Assembly (NCBI RefSeq): GCF_030651835.1
Contig: NZ_JAUSBX010000090.1
Location: 62,001-126,000, forward strand
Source of the DNA: Methylicorpusculum sp.
GTDB lineage: Bacteria > Pseudomonadota > Gammaproteobacteria > Methylococcales > Methylomonadaceae
DNA length: 64,000 bases
Reading direction: 5' to 3'
Shown in pieces: positions 28,785-37,034 of the stretch. The position numbers were made by a program, and so were the translations under genes. Within the stretch, counting starts at the first letter, position 1, and each line of letters opens with the position of its first letter. The notes below the pieces were generated by a model that was given only the letters and a program-made list of their open reading frames with translations, had not been told where the DNA came from and ran no database searches.

Positions 28785-29651
28785 TTAAGGATTGACTTCG
28801 CCTAATGCACTTGGATAAGGGGAGAAATAGTAAGACGATTGAATATAAGGATCGGGACACTTACGAAAATGATGCTTCAACAACGTGATAGGCGCTATCA
28901 AAGGCACCTCACAGTTACGATAAGACTCAATTAACTCGCATAACTCGGCTTTATCATCCCTGCCTAATTCTTTTTTCAAATAACCTTGGATATGTTGCAA
29001 AACGTTCACATGATTGGCTCGCGAAGGGACCGTCAGCAAGGTGTTCATCAATTGCAAAATATATTGATTGGCAACTTCCGCCAGATTTTCTTTAGTTAAA
29101 CCCGCCAGCAACTGTCCCAAATCCCGGTAATCGGCATGACTCATAATAATTAACTTATGCCGAGCATGAAATTCGATCAGACCATGCGCCGTCAAGCCTT
29201 CTTTTTTCAGCATTTGCCAACGGTAAACAACGTGAATGCGTTTAAAAAAATTATCGCGAAAACAAGCATTTTCCAGTCGAACATCTTCTTCTACCGGCAG
29301 CAGCGGAAAATTACGCATAATTTTTAGCGCCTCAAGCCCTATGCTATCTTTGCCATTAGAGGGATTGCCAAAATTCTTCGCCACCTCAGACGCTGAAGCC
29401 AGGTTTTTCTTTTTGATGATGTACCCGCAGAGCTGAGTGCCTTCTCCTAAATCCGAACCAGGCCGTATTAAAGCTTCAGAATGGGTTGTTGGAAAAACGG
29501 TTAACTCTGCTTCTTCACTGACCGCAAACGGGAAAAATTCAAAAAAATGACAGGCCGCCTCATTGATAACCGCATCTTTTTTTGGAATTGCTCCACTATT
29601 TGCCAACTGATCAAACAAACAACTACTGACACCTATGGGAATTTTTTTCAT
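28785..29651 (-). CDS. DUF523-DUF1722 (YbgA-like) protein with degenerate DUF523 cysteines
   Basis: 288 aa. The N-terminus (IGVSSCLFDQLANSG) matches the DUF523 opening and keeps its first cysteine. The segment FPFAVSEEAELTVF stands where the family has an xPVCPE motif, and IIKKKNLASASEVA where it has KxxSPSCG, so the other two [4Fe-4S]-ligand cysteines appear lost. The C-terminal DUF1722 domain (VYRWQMLKKEGLTAHGLIEFHARHKLIIMSHADYRDLGQLLA) is intact. TudS-type DUF523 proteins are desulfurases; this one probably cannot hold that cluster. Related genes often sit near photolyase genes; none is here. Confidence 0.82.
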   Translation of the reverse strand: MKKIPIGVSSCLFDQLANSGAIPKKDAVINEAACHFFEFFPFAVSEEAELTVFPTTHSEALIRPGSDLGEGTQLCGYIIKKKNLASASEVAKNFGNPSNGKDSIGLEALKIMRNFPLLPVEEDVRLENACFRDNFFKRIHVVYRWQMLKKEGLTAHGLIEFHARHKLIIMSHADYRDLGQLLAGLTKENLAEVANQYILQLMNTLLTVPSRANHVNVLQHIQGYLKKELGRDDKAELCELIESYRNCEVPLIAPITLLKHHFRKCPDPYIQSSYYFSPYPSALGEVNP

Positions 29652-30069
29652 AGCGTTTTCGAAGTCCCGGATTACTGAAGTGCGCTGATTGTATGTCTGA
29701 TGCTCGCGAAATACAAAAAATTCTGAACTGCCGCCAGATGTGGGCGATTTTGCCAGCCTAATTAACCTGCGTTACTCTTCGTTAAAGCCGTGCCCTAAAT
29801 CCAGGTCGAATTCTGGAAATCTTAACTTACAAGCCGGCCTTATGTTTCAATGCAACATATTCGAAACACTTATTAGTTTCAAACAAACTGTTATAGAAAC
29901 GTTGAGTGAAACATATCCAATTACACAGAAAGTATAATCTCACCAACATCACCTTAATAAACAACTACTTATTCTTAATATTATTCCTTGGCATAGTTTT
30001 AGCAATACAGATATTGCACAGGTCTTAAATTAGACTTATATAAAAATAACATGCTTTAAGGGAATCAAA
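29652..30069. other. Non-coding gap between divergent genes
   Basis: About 420 bases, AT-rich, serving the divergent DUF523-DUF1722 and DUF1264 genes. I see no gene; a 65-codon plus-strand frame at 29740 has no ribosome site or family character. A likely promoter for the DUF1264 gene is listed at 30014. Confidence 0.5.
30014..30042 (+). promoter_or_regulatory. Candidate sigma-70 promoter for the DUF1264 lipoprotein gene
   Basis: TTGCAC (30014-30019), 17-base spacer, TATATA (30037-30042), 27 bases before the ATG at 30070. Confidence 0.5.
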
Positions 30070-30684
30070 ATGAAACAAAAACTATTACTCATCGGCAGCA
30101 TACTGTTGTTGATGTCCGGATGCGCAACAACAACGACCCTATCACAAGCAGAAAACCATGAACACCACGGCCAGGCAAAACTGACAGCACCTGATCAGCC
30201 CAAGCTTTATAACGAAGCTCTAAATCCTCGCCAAATTGAACATCCTGATCACTTGGGCTTTAATGATTTACATATTCAGGCAATCAGACATCTGGTGCCG
30301 GATACTCATAGCGTCCACGATCCCAAACTGCAAGTTATCGTTCATCATCACTGCAAAGCTTACGATGACGGCACTTTCGTCTGCATGATGTTCCCTACCG
30401 GCATGAAAGACCAGGACAAACCGATTGGTTTCGAATACATCATTACCACCGAGCAATTCAACACCTTGCCTGAAGCAGAGAAAAAATACTGGCATTACCA
30501 TAAAGTAGAAGTCGCCAAAGCGCACGCGACATTTCCTGACTTGACACAAGAAGAAGCTGCTAAAATTCTACCTGCAGTTCATGAAACTTACGGCAAGGTC
30601 ATTTATTTTCAAAAACCTGATGATAAATATCCATTAGGCGAACCCTATATCGTTATCGTGCAGCACATGCCTGAACAAGATTAA
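30070..30684 (+). CDS. DUF1264 (oil-body-associated-protein-like) lipoprotein
   Basis: 204 aa. Lipoprotein signal MKQKLLLIGSILLLMSGC (Cys18), then the DUF1264 domain: HHHCKAYDDGTFVCMMFP, GFEYIITTEQFNTLPEAEKKYWHYHKVEVAKA. Conserved histidines and acidic residues suggest metal or small-ligand binding, but no activity is established for the family. A strong terminator follows at once, so it is its own transcription unit beside the di-heme peroxidase cluster. Confidence 0.88.
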   Translation: MKQKLLLIGSILLLMSGCATTTTLSQAENHEHHGQAKLTAPDQPKLYNEALNPRQIEHPDHLGFNDLHIQAIRHLVPDTHSVHDPKLQVIVHHHCKAYDDGTFVCMMFPTGMKDQDKPIGFEYIITTEQFNTLPEAEKKYWHYHKVEVAKAHATFPDLTQEEAAKILPAVHETYGKVIYFQKPDDKYPLGEPYIVIVQHMPEQD

Positions 30685-30727
30685 AAGTTCAACCCCCCTT
30701 AGTGTGTAGCGATACACACCTTTATAG

Positions 30728-30770
30728 CCAGCGGAATCAGGTCTTCACAGCCTCCGCTGGTGTTTTTTTT
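30728..30770 (+). terminator. Rho-independent terminator after the DUF1264 gene
   Basis: CCAGCGGA (30728-30735) pairs with TCCGCTGG (30753-30760), followed by TGTTTTTTTT. Classic intrinsic terminator ending ten bases before the next start codon. Confidence 0.9.
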
Positions 30771-30781
30771 GGGAGGCTTAG

Positions 30782-31849
30782 ATGCGATTACTGATAAAAA
30801 TTCTGCTGGGATTACTGGTTACCACTGCGTCTTTTGCAGACAAAAACCTGGGCTTACCCCCTTTATCGATCCCTACCGATAATCCTCAAACGACTGAAAA
30901 AGTTAAGCTGGGTCAACTGCTGTTTAATGATAAACGTTTAAGCGCTGATGGCTCGATCAGTTGCGCCAGCTGCCATCGTGCTGACACGGCCTTCACGGAT
31001 GGACTGCCTGTTTCCAAAGGCATAAAGCAGCAATTGGGAACACGTAATGCACCTACCGTAATCAATTCGGCTTATTACGAAACACAATTTCTGGACGGCA
31101 GAGAAAGCAGCCTGGAAGCTCAAGCGAAAGGTCCATTGGTCAACCCGGTCGAGCATGGCTTCACTCATCTTCAACAGGTTGTTGATGTGGTCAAACAAGA
31201 TGCCGCCTATAGAGAACAGTTCCAACAGGTTTTTAATGTTCTGCCTGATAGCATTACTATCGAGCATATCGCCAAAGCCATTGCCAGCTTCGAACGGACA
31301 TTAATTACGGGTGATTCAGCTTTTGATCGTTACTATTTTGGCAAGGATCAATCGGCGCTATCAGACAGTGCAGCACGCGGATCGCGTATTTTCCGACGCA
31401 AAGGAAACTGCATGACGTGCCATGAAATATCTTGGAACAACGCCTTGTTTACGGACAATCGTTTTTACAATGTCGGCATCGGTTTCGAGCGGTTGAAACC
31501 GGTTTTAACTGAATTGACTTCGGCAATCAATCAACAAACAGAAGTAGACATTACCGGGCTGACTGATGCCCAGCGCTCTGAACTGGGTCGGTTTGCTGTC
31601 ACCAGGATTCCTGCAGATCTCGGCCGATTCAAAACCCCTACTCTCCGCAACATTGCAGAGACTGCACCTTATATGCACGACGGCAGCCTCAAAACACTGG
31701 AGGAAGTGATAGAGCATTATGATAAGGGCGGCATCAGCAATGCCTATATCGATCCCAAGATTTTCCCTTTACATTTGACCGCGCAGGAAAAGGCCGATTT
31801 GGTGGCCTTTTTAAAATCCCTGACCAGCCCTGAAAATGAGCTGAATTAA
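30782..31849 (+). CDS. Di-heme cytochrome c peroxidase / MauG family protein
   Basis: 355 aa with a signal peptide (cleaved near SFADKN) and two CxxCH heme-c sites: C61-ASC-H65 and C210-MTC-H214. The family landmarks LGQLLFNDKRLSADGSISCASCH, ARNAPTVINS-like RNAPTVINSAYYE, FLDGRESSLEAQA and FKTPTLRNIAETAPYMHDGSLKTLEEVIEHY are present. It acts in the periplasm, either reducing H2O2 with cytochrome electrons (CcpA) or oxidising a protein or small-molecule substrate (MauG/MbnH-like). The start follows GGGAGG. It is first in a likely operon with the cytochrome and carbonic anhydrase genes. Confidence 0.93.
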   Translation: MRLLIKILLGLLVTTASFADKNLGLPPLSIPTDNPQTTEKVKLGQLLFNDKRLSADGSISCASCHRADTAFTDGLPVSKGIKQQLGTRNAPTVINSAYYETQFLDGRESSLEAQAKGPLVNPVEHGFTHLQQVVDVVKQDAAYREQFQQVFNVLPDSITIEHIAKAIASFERTLITGDSAFDRYYFGKDQSALSDSAARGSRIFRRKGNCMTCHEISWNNALFTDNRFYNVGIGFERLKPVLTELTSAINQQTEVDITGLTDAQRSELGRFAVTRIPADLGRFKTPTLRNIAETAPYMHDGSLKTLEEVIEHYDKGGISNAYIDPKIFPLHLTAQEKADLVAFLKSLTSPENELN

Positions 31850-31877
31850 TTACGCATAACTTATTAAGAGCCCAGTC

Positions 31878-32750
31878 ATGAATAAATCAAGTTTAGCTTT
31901 AGTCTTATGGCTATCGGCAACTACCCTATCCTTTGCAGCTGAAAGTGATAATCGTCAGGCATTAAAACTGACTGAGGCCCAGCGTCATCATGTTTTGAGT
32001 GAAATGCGTACTTTATTGGATGGCACTCAAAAAATTCTCTCTGCCTTAGCTGACGAGGATATGACTCGGGTTGCAGAGTCTGCAGAGGCTTTAGGGTTAA
32101 AAATGGAGCACAAAGCGGAAGACCACCTGCATCACCTGCTGCCCAAAGAATTTATGCAACTGGGCATGTCATTGCATCAGAACTTCGATCAAATCGCCGC
32201 TGATGCCAAAAATGGGGCCAATCAAAAACAAATCTTGCACCAATTAAGTGCGGCTATGGGCAAATGCGCCGCGTGTCACAACGCCTATCAGATTCGCACC
32301 GAAAATCCCGATCACACACGGCTTGATGAAGTGGCGCAACGCGGTGCGCACGTCATGCCGTTTGATCTGGAGCAAACTTTGCATGTTTTTACAAAAACTG
32401 AGCAGGGTGGAGTGCAGCAAGTGATTGTCAAAGATAAAACCAATACCGGACAAATCGAACTGATTCGGGCGCATCTGGCCAAGATTGCAGACGAGTTCAA
32501 GCATGGTGATTATTCCAATCCGTCTAAAATTCACGGCGATACCATGCCGGGACTGGCCGAGTTGCGCAAGGCTCAGCCCGAACAGATTCAAATTAACTAC
32601 AATGAATTAACCGATGGCGCCCAAATTACCTATACCAGTGATCAACCCGCACTCATCCATGCGCTTCATCAATGGTTTGATGCACAACTGAGCGATCACG
32701 CCCGTCATGCGGTTCCGAACCATCAGCATCACTTAATGCATGGCAAGTAG
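31878..32750 (+). CDS. Periplasmic cytochrome c with C-terminal helical domain
   Basis: 290 aa. Signal peptide to ~residue 20, then a four-helix-like region with a single heme site C130-AAC-H134 near its end, as in cytochrome c'/c556. The second half (QIELIRAHLAKIADEFKHGDYSNPSKIHGDTMPGLAEL, ITYTSDQPALIHALHQWFDAQLSDHARHAV) is a separate domain I have seen annotated loosely as 'aspartate carbamoyltransferase' in such genomes, without real basis. Histidine-rich tail (NHQHHLMHGK). It follows the di-heme peroxidase by 28 bases and is a plausible electron partner. Confidence 0.82.
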   Translation: MNKSSLALVLWLSATTLSFAAESDNRQALKLTEAQRHHVLSEMRTLLDGTQKILSALADEDMTRVAESAEALGLKMEHKAEDHLHHLLPKEFMQLGMSLHQNFDQIAADAKNGANQKQILHQLSAAMGKCAACHNAYQIRTENPDHTRLDEVAQRGAHVMPFDLEQTLHVFTKTEQGGVQQVIVKDKTNTGQIELIRAHLAKIADEFKHGDYSNPSKIHGDTMPGLAELRKAQPEQIQINYNELTDGAQITYTSDQPALIHALHQWFDAQLSDHARHAVPNHQHHLMHGK

Positions 32751-32758
32751 AGAGGGCA

Positions 32759-33547
32759 ATGCAAAAAACGCCCAAAATGAATAAACTTTTAATACTTCTG
32801 TTGTTGCTCTGTTTGCAGGCCTGCGCCTATAAGACCAACAAAGCAATCGCTGAATCCGGCAACCAATCAGATCCTCAGAGTCGCGCGCCCGAAAAATACA
32901 GCTTGCCCAGCATTGACCCCGGACTTCATCAATCACCCATCAATATTTTTACCAACCGCACAAAAAAGGAAATGAACCATGACCATTTTGTGGTCCATTT
33001 TCAAGACAAAGTAACGGCTGTTGAAAACCTGGGGCATACGATTCAGCTTGATTTCAACGCCGGCAGCACCATCACAATCAAAGACAAAACCTATACCTTC
33101 AAACAAATGCACTTTCATACACCTTCGGAGCATTTGATTGATGGCATGACTTTTCCCATGGAATTGCATATCGTCAGTGCAACGGAAAACTCAGTCACGC
33201 CTGATTATCTGGTCATCGCCGTTTTATTCAAAATGGGCGAAGAAAATCAATTCATCAACGAATTTATCAACCTGACCCCCTCGCTTCCTTACAGCAAAAC
33301 TTTCGTAAAGGACAATTCAATCAAATTAAACGACCTCTTATCGTTAAGCCCGACAGGCGATCTGGGTCATCACTATCATTACACTGGCTCCCTGACAACC
33401 GCGCCTTACACTGAGACAGTAGACTGGTTTGTTTTAAAAAAGATTTATCAGGCTTCTCCTGAACAAATAAAGAAAATCAACACCATTGAAGGCAATAATG
33501 CGCGTCATATCGAACCCAAAAACGATAGACTCGTTGATGATGAGTGA
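32759..33547 (+). CDS. Alpha-type carbonic anhydrase (lipoprotein)
   Basis: 262 aa. Hydrophobic leader ending LQAC, so probably a lipoprotein. The alpha-CA core is clear: HQSPINIFT, then zinc ligands H118 and H120 (MHFHTPSEH) and H137 (MELHIVSA), with LPYSKTF and the YHYTGSLTTAPYTETVDWFVL segment. It would hydrate CO2 in the periplasm. The start could also be the ATG at 32777. It sits nine bases after the cytochrome gene, in the same operon. A perfect 21-bp inverted repeat spans its stop codon. Confidence 0.9.
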   Translation: MQKTPKMNKLLILLLLLCLQACAYKTNKAIAESGNQSDPQSRAPEKYSLPSIDPGLHQSPINIFTNRTKKEMNHDHFVVHFQDKVTAVENLGHTIQLDFNAGSTITIKDKTYTFKQMHFHTPSEHLIDGMTFPMELHIVSATENSVTPDYLVIAVLFKMGEENQFINEFINLTPSLPYSKTFVKDNSIKLNDLLSLSPTGDLGHHYHYTGSLTTAPYTETVDWFVLKKIYQASPEQIKKINTIEGNNARHIEPKNDRLVDDE

Positions 33548-33574
33548 TTTTTAACTCATCATCAACGAGTCTAT
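33525..33574 (+). terminator. Perfect 21-bp stem-loop overlapping the carbonic anhydrase stop codon
   Basis: Left arm 33525-33545 and right arm 33554-33574 are perfect reverse complements (core TCGTTGATGATGAGT) around an eight-base loop GATTTTTA. The left arm encodes the last residues up to the first base of the TGA stop. No U-run follows on the plus strand (AAAAATT), so it may protect the mRNA 3' end, or end transcription in a factor-dependent way. Confidence 0.65.
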
Positions 33575-33659
33575 AAAAATTCCGGCTATCGCCCAGCTAA
33601 ATCCCTTAAATTAGTTACAATAATTCCCATTATAAATTACCTTTGAAGGCTTGGGCTCG

Positions 33660-34355
33660 ATGAAAAAAATCTCGGCGTTAGTTTTATCTCTTCTCTTTTC
33701 GTCGGCAGTTTGCGCTGATTCCAATGATGACTCCAGCATTTGGCTCAGTAACACCTATCAAACCGATTTTGGAGGCAGTCATTATCTGGCGTTTCTGGAA
33801 CTGGCCCCTCGCTCTAAAAACGATAATAACGACTTCAGTCAATTACTGATCCGCCCGATAGTAGGCTATAAATTGACCGAAGAGCTCCAGCTTTGGCTGG
33901 GATACACGTGGCATGGTGAATACAATGATTCATCTTCGATTAAATTCGATAACGCCACCCATGATGTCATGCAGCAATTACAATGGATTCATAACCTCAC
34001 TCCGGAACTTAATTTTCAGTACCGGTTACGCTTTGAAGAGCGATTTTTTGTCGATGCCGATGTGGCGTACCGTGTGCGTCACCGCTTCCGTTTTGTCTAT
34101 TCCATTCCCGACACCAAGGCCTACCTGATTGCCCTGGATGAATTGTTTGTTTATTTTAATTCGTTAAATTACAGTGCTCGCGAGACCTCAGTCCAGCCAG
34201 GAATCAATCAAAACCGGTCTTACGCGGGAGTTGGTTATAAATTAACGCCGCAAATCAATATTGATACCGGCTATCAGTTGCAATATGTGAATAATTTTGG
34301 AGCGCCGGATGTTTATAACCATGTCTGGTTTACCAATCTGAACTTCACCTTCTAA
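33660..34355 (+). CDS. DUF2490 outer-membrane-like protein
   Basis: About 231 aa. Signal peptide MKKISALVLSLLFSSAVCA, then a DUF2490 pattern: alternating aromatic beta strands (SIWLSNTYQTDF, LWLGYTWHGEY, FQYRLRFEERFF, RVRHRFRFVYS) ending NHVWFTNLNFTF with terminal Phe, typical of a small outer-membrane beta barrel. The ATG at 33660 opens the signal peptide. It lies downstream of the carbonic anhydrase gene, beyond the hairpin, so it may be a separate unit. Function of the family is unknown. Confidence 0.85.
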   Translation: MKKISALVLSLLFSSAVCADSNDDSSIWLSNTYQTDFGGSHYLAFLELAPRSKNDNNDFSQLLIRPIVGYKLTEELQLWLGYTWHGEYNDSSSIKFDNATHDVMQQLQWIHNLTPELNFQYRLRFEERFFVDADVAYRVRHRFRFVYSIPDTKAYLIALDELFVYFNSLNYSARETSVQPGINQNRSYAGVGYKLTPQINIDTGYQLQYVNNFGAPDVYNHVWFTNLNFTF

Positions 34356-34609
34356 CGGCGCTACGGACGGCATTAGCGCTAACAAGGCTTTGCTGCAAAA
34401 TGCAGCCTGTTTATCACCGATATCCTTGCTATACTGGAATCCATTTCCTTATTTATTAAAAGGTTTTAAATTAGCTTCCCCATGCAGGACAGGGTGTAAC
34501 GCGCCGGCCAATTCCGATCGGAAGCCAATGAATTGCGCACCAAGCCTGGGAAAGCCTTTCCAGAATGCCAATCCCGGCACAGTTAACGATTAAGTAGAGA
34601 ATAGATAAA

Positions 34610-36088
34610 ATGCTGAGTGTTGTGAGTCAGTGGTTTGACACCTCAAATCTGATGCCGCACGGTTATTGCCTGCTATGGAACCCCTTGCTGTTATGGGTAT
34701 TTGTCACCTCTGACCTGATTATTGCGGCCTCTTACTATTCCATCCCTTTCGCCCTCTGGTTTTTTGCCAAACGCCGCCCTGATATTCAAAACCGCTGGCT
34801 AATTATTTTATTTGGCCTGTTTGTGATGGCATGTGGAACGACCCATTTTTTCGATGTGCTTAATATTTGGTATCCCAATTATTGGACAGATGCACTGGTA
34901 CGCATCATTACCGCCATTCTGTCACTGACAACCGCGATTGTTCTGTGGATAATTATGCCTTCTGCTTTAAAAGCGCCATCTGTTCAGCAACTTGAAACAG
35001 CGAATAACAAATATAAAGGATCGGCTCAATATGCCCGCAGCCTGATTGAGGCAAGCCTGGACCCATTGGTCACTATCAGTACCGAAGGAAAAATCATGGA
35101 CGTCAATGTTGCAACAGAAAAAATAACCGGTGTCGAACGTCAGAAATTGATCGGCAGTGATTTTTCCGAATATTTCACGGAACCGGATAAAGCGCGCCAG
35201 GTTTACGAGGAAGTCTATGCCAAGGGTTTTGTCATGGATTATCCATTGGCTATTTACCATACCTCGGGTTACGTGACCGATGTGCTTTATAACGCAACGG
35301 CTTACCAAGATGAATCGGGCCATGTAGCCGGCGTCTTTGCCGCAGCCCGTAATATAACCGAACGTAAAACTTACGAAGAACAGCTGAAAATCGCAAACCG
35401 GGAGCTGGAAGCCTTCGCCTACTCCGTGTCGCATGACCTGCGAGCCCCGTTACGCGGCATTGACGGCTGGAGTCTGGCATTACTGGAAGACTATGGACAC
35501 ACTCTGGATGAACAGGCTCAGGGCTATCTGGAGACGGTTCGATCAGAAACGCAACGCATGGGACAGTTGATTGACGACCTGTTGCTGTTGTCGCGCGTGA
35601 GCCGCGGCGAATTAAACAATGAACAGGTTGATTTAAGCGCTATTGCTCAAACTGTCTCAGAACGCTTGCAACGGGCGGAACCGGAGCGCAAGATTGAGTT
35701 TGTTATTCAATCAAACCTCTCAACACGAGGCGATGCCCGCTTATTGGAAGTCGTTTTGACCAACCTGCTCAGCAATGCCTGCAAGTTCACGGCACTGCGT
35801 TCCGAAGCTAAAATTGAGTTTTTCCATATCATTGAGCGAGATAAGAAAAGCAATACTCCTTACCAATTATTCGTGATACGCGACAATGGCGTTGGTTTTG
35901 ACATGGCTCACGCGCAAAATCTGTTTGGCGCCTTTCAGCGCCTGCATAAAGCCAGCGAATACCCGGGAACCGGTATCGGTCTCGCAACAGTTCAGCGCAT
36001 CGTGCACCGCCACCATGGCAGGATTTGGGCCGAAGCTCACCTGGACCAGGGTGCCACGTTCTTCTTCACTCTTGGAGACTCAGCTTGA
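34610..36088 (+). CDS. Histidine kinase with ethylene-receptor-like membrane domain
   Basis: 492 aa. Three membrane helices (~26-52, 63-82, 95-116) match the ETR1 ethylene-binding domain: TSDLIIAASYYSIPFALWFF and ILFGLFVMACGTTHFFDVL, with D35, Y42, C75 and H79 at the same spacing as plant ETR1 D25, Y32, C65 and H69 (the copper ligands are the Cys and His). A PAS domain follows (~140-255), then HisKA with H275 (YSVSHDLRAPLRG) and a HATPase (NACKFT, DNGVGFD, GTGIGLATVQRI) of the phytochrome-kinase type. Likely a copper-dependent gas or redox sensor; the ligand is inferred. It overlaps its response regulator by four bases. Confidence 0.9.
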   Translation: MLSVVSQWFDTSNLMPHGYCLLWNPLLLWVFVTSDLIIAASYYSIPFALWFFAKRRPDIQNRWLIILFGLFVMACGTTHFFDVLNIWYPNYWTDALVRIITAILSLTTAIVLWIIMPSALKAPSVQQLETANNKYKGSAQYARSLIEASLDPLVTISTEGKIMDVNVATEKITGVERQKLIGSDFSEYFTEPDKARQVYEEVYAKGFVMDYPLAIYHTSGYVTDVLYNATAYQDESGHVAGVFAAARNITERKTYEEQLKIANRELEAFAYSVSHDLRAPLRGIDGWSLALLEDYGHTLDEQAQGYLETVRSETQRMGQLIDDLLLLSRVSRGELNNEQVDLSAIAQTVSERLQRAEPERKIEFVIQSNLSTRGDARLLEVVLTNLLSNACKFTALRSEAKIEFFHIIERDKKSNTPYQLFVIRDNGVGFDMAHAQNLFGAFQRLHKASEYPGTGIGLATVQRIVHRHHGRIWAEAHLDQGATFFFTLGDSA

Positions 36089-36519
36089 ATACCAAGACAA
36101 TTTTACTCGTTGAAGATAACCCCAGCGATGTCAGCTTGACCCGCCGGGCACTGGTGAAAAACTCTATCAGCAACCCCCTGGTCGTTGCTGAGGATGGACA
36201 GGACGCATTAGATTATATTTTCTGTAACGGTGAATACAGTACCCGAAATTTCAGTGATCTACCGGTACTCATACTGCTTGACCTAAAACTGCCCAAAATC
36301 GGTGGCTTGGAAGTGCTGCGCAGGCTTCGCGCCGATCCGCGCACCCGGCGAATTCCGGTAGTGATTCTAACCTCGTCAGGCCAGGAGGAAGACATTACCG
36401 CCGGTTATGACTGTGGTACCAACAGTTACATTCGCAAGCCGGTTAATTTCACAGATTTTGCAGAAACCATCAAGCAATTAGGCCTTTATTGGCTGGTTAT
36501 CAACGAACCACCGCCTTAG
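36085..36519 (+). CDS. CheY-like single-domain response regulator (Rcp1 type)
   Basis: About 144 aa, a receiver domain only: ILLVEDNPSDVSLTRRAL, ILLDLKLPKIGGLEVLRRLR (phospho-Asp), PVVILTSSGQEEDI and YIRKPVNFTDF. The SGQEEDI and single-domain form are typical of Rcp1-like partners of phytochrome-type kinases. The TTG at 36085 overlaps the kinase stop (TTGA) and has GGAG upstream. Without an output domain it must signal through protein contact. Confidence 0.9.
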   Translation: MNTKTILLVEDNPSDVSLTRRALVKNSISNPLVVAEDGQDALDYIFCNGEYSTRNFSDLPVLILLDLKLPKIGGLEVLRRLRADPRTRRIPVVILTSSGQEEDITAGYDCGTNSYIRKPVNFTDFAETIKQLGLYWLVINEPPP

Positions 36520-36676
36520 ACTTAAGATTGCAGGATCTATCTACCCTACTCAGCTTCGCGGCTTGATGGAGCAGATTCTGCCAGCGATTCAGTCCAGCCT
36601 ATTACAAGGCAGGACGAGTCACTACGCCTAAATAAATTTGTTTGCTGCTATCTGAGTTTTGCAGCGCTTGTTCCAT

Positions 36677-36922
36677 TCATCCGTCTTGTCGATGCTTGAT
36701 TTCAGTCATAATCCGGTCAACTTCCAGGGTGGGCAGATAATCCAAATCCCAATGGCTGGTATAGTTTTCCTTTAATCGCCTCTTGCCGGGATGAATCGAT
36801 TCGGCTTCGTCTCCGTGAGGTACGGCGGCTGTCGTAATTAAGTGATCTTCAGGCTCAATAGTAACGGTTTCCTGTTGATCCGTTTTAAACAGACTTTGTA
36901 TTTTTTCACACAGCTGACTCAT
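36677..36922 (-). CDS. Small hypothetical protein
   Basis: 81 aa, not recognised. Acidic to neutral, no membrane helix; C-terminal LEVDRIMTEIKHRQDG looks helical. A strong ribosome site (AAAGGAG, eight bases before the ATG) argues that it is real. It lies downstream of the ABC ATPase gene on the same strand, exactly where a permease would be expected, but is far too small to be one. Confidence 0.6.
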   Translation of the reverse strand: MSQLCEKIQSLFKTDQQETVTIEPEDHLITTAAVPHGDEAESIHPGKRRLKENYTSHWDLDYLPTLEVDRIMTEIKHRQDG

Positions 36923-37034
36923 AGCGACTCCTTTTACCTGATCGTGATAAAACTGACTTGTGCTACCAAGCTACCCCCGCTTTTGATTTAATCAAGGCAA
37001 CCTGGATGAAACAAAGCGGAATCCGGAAAATAAG

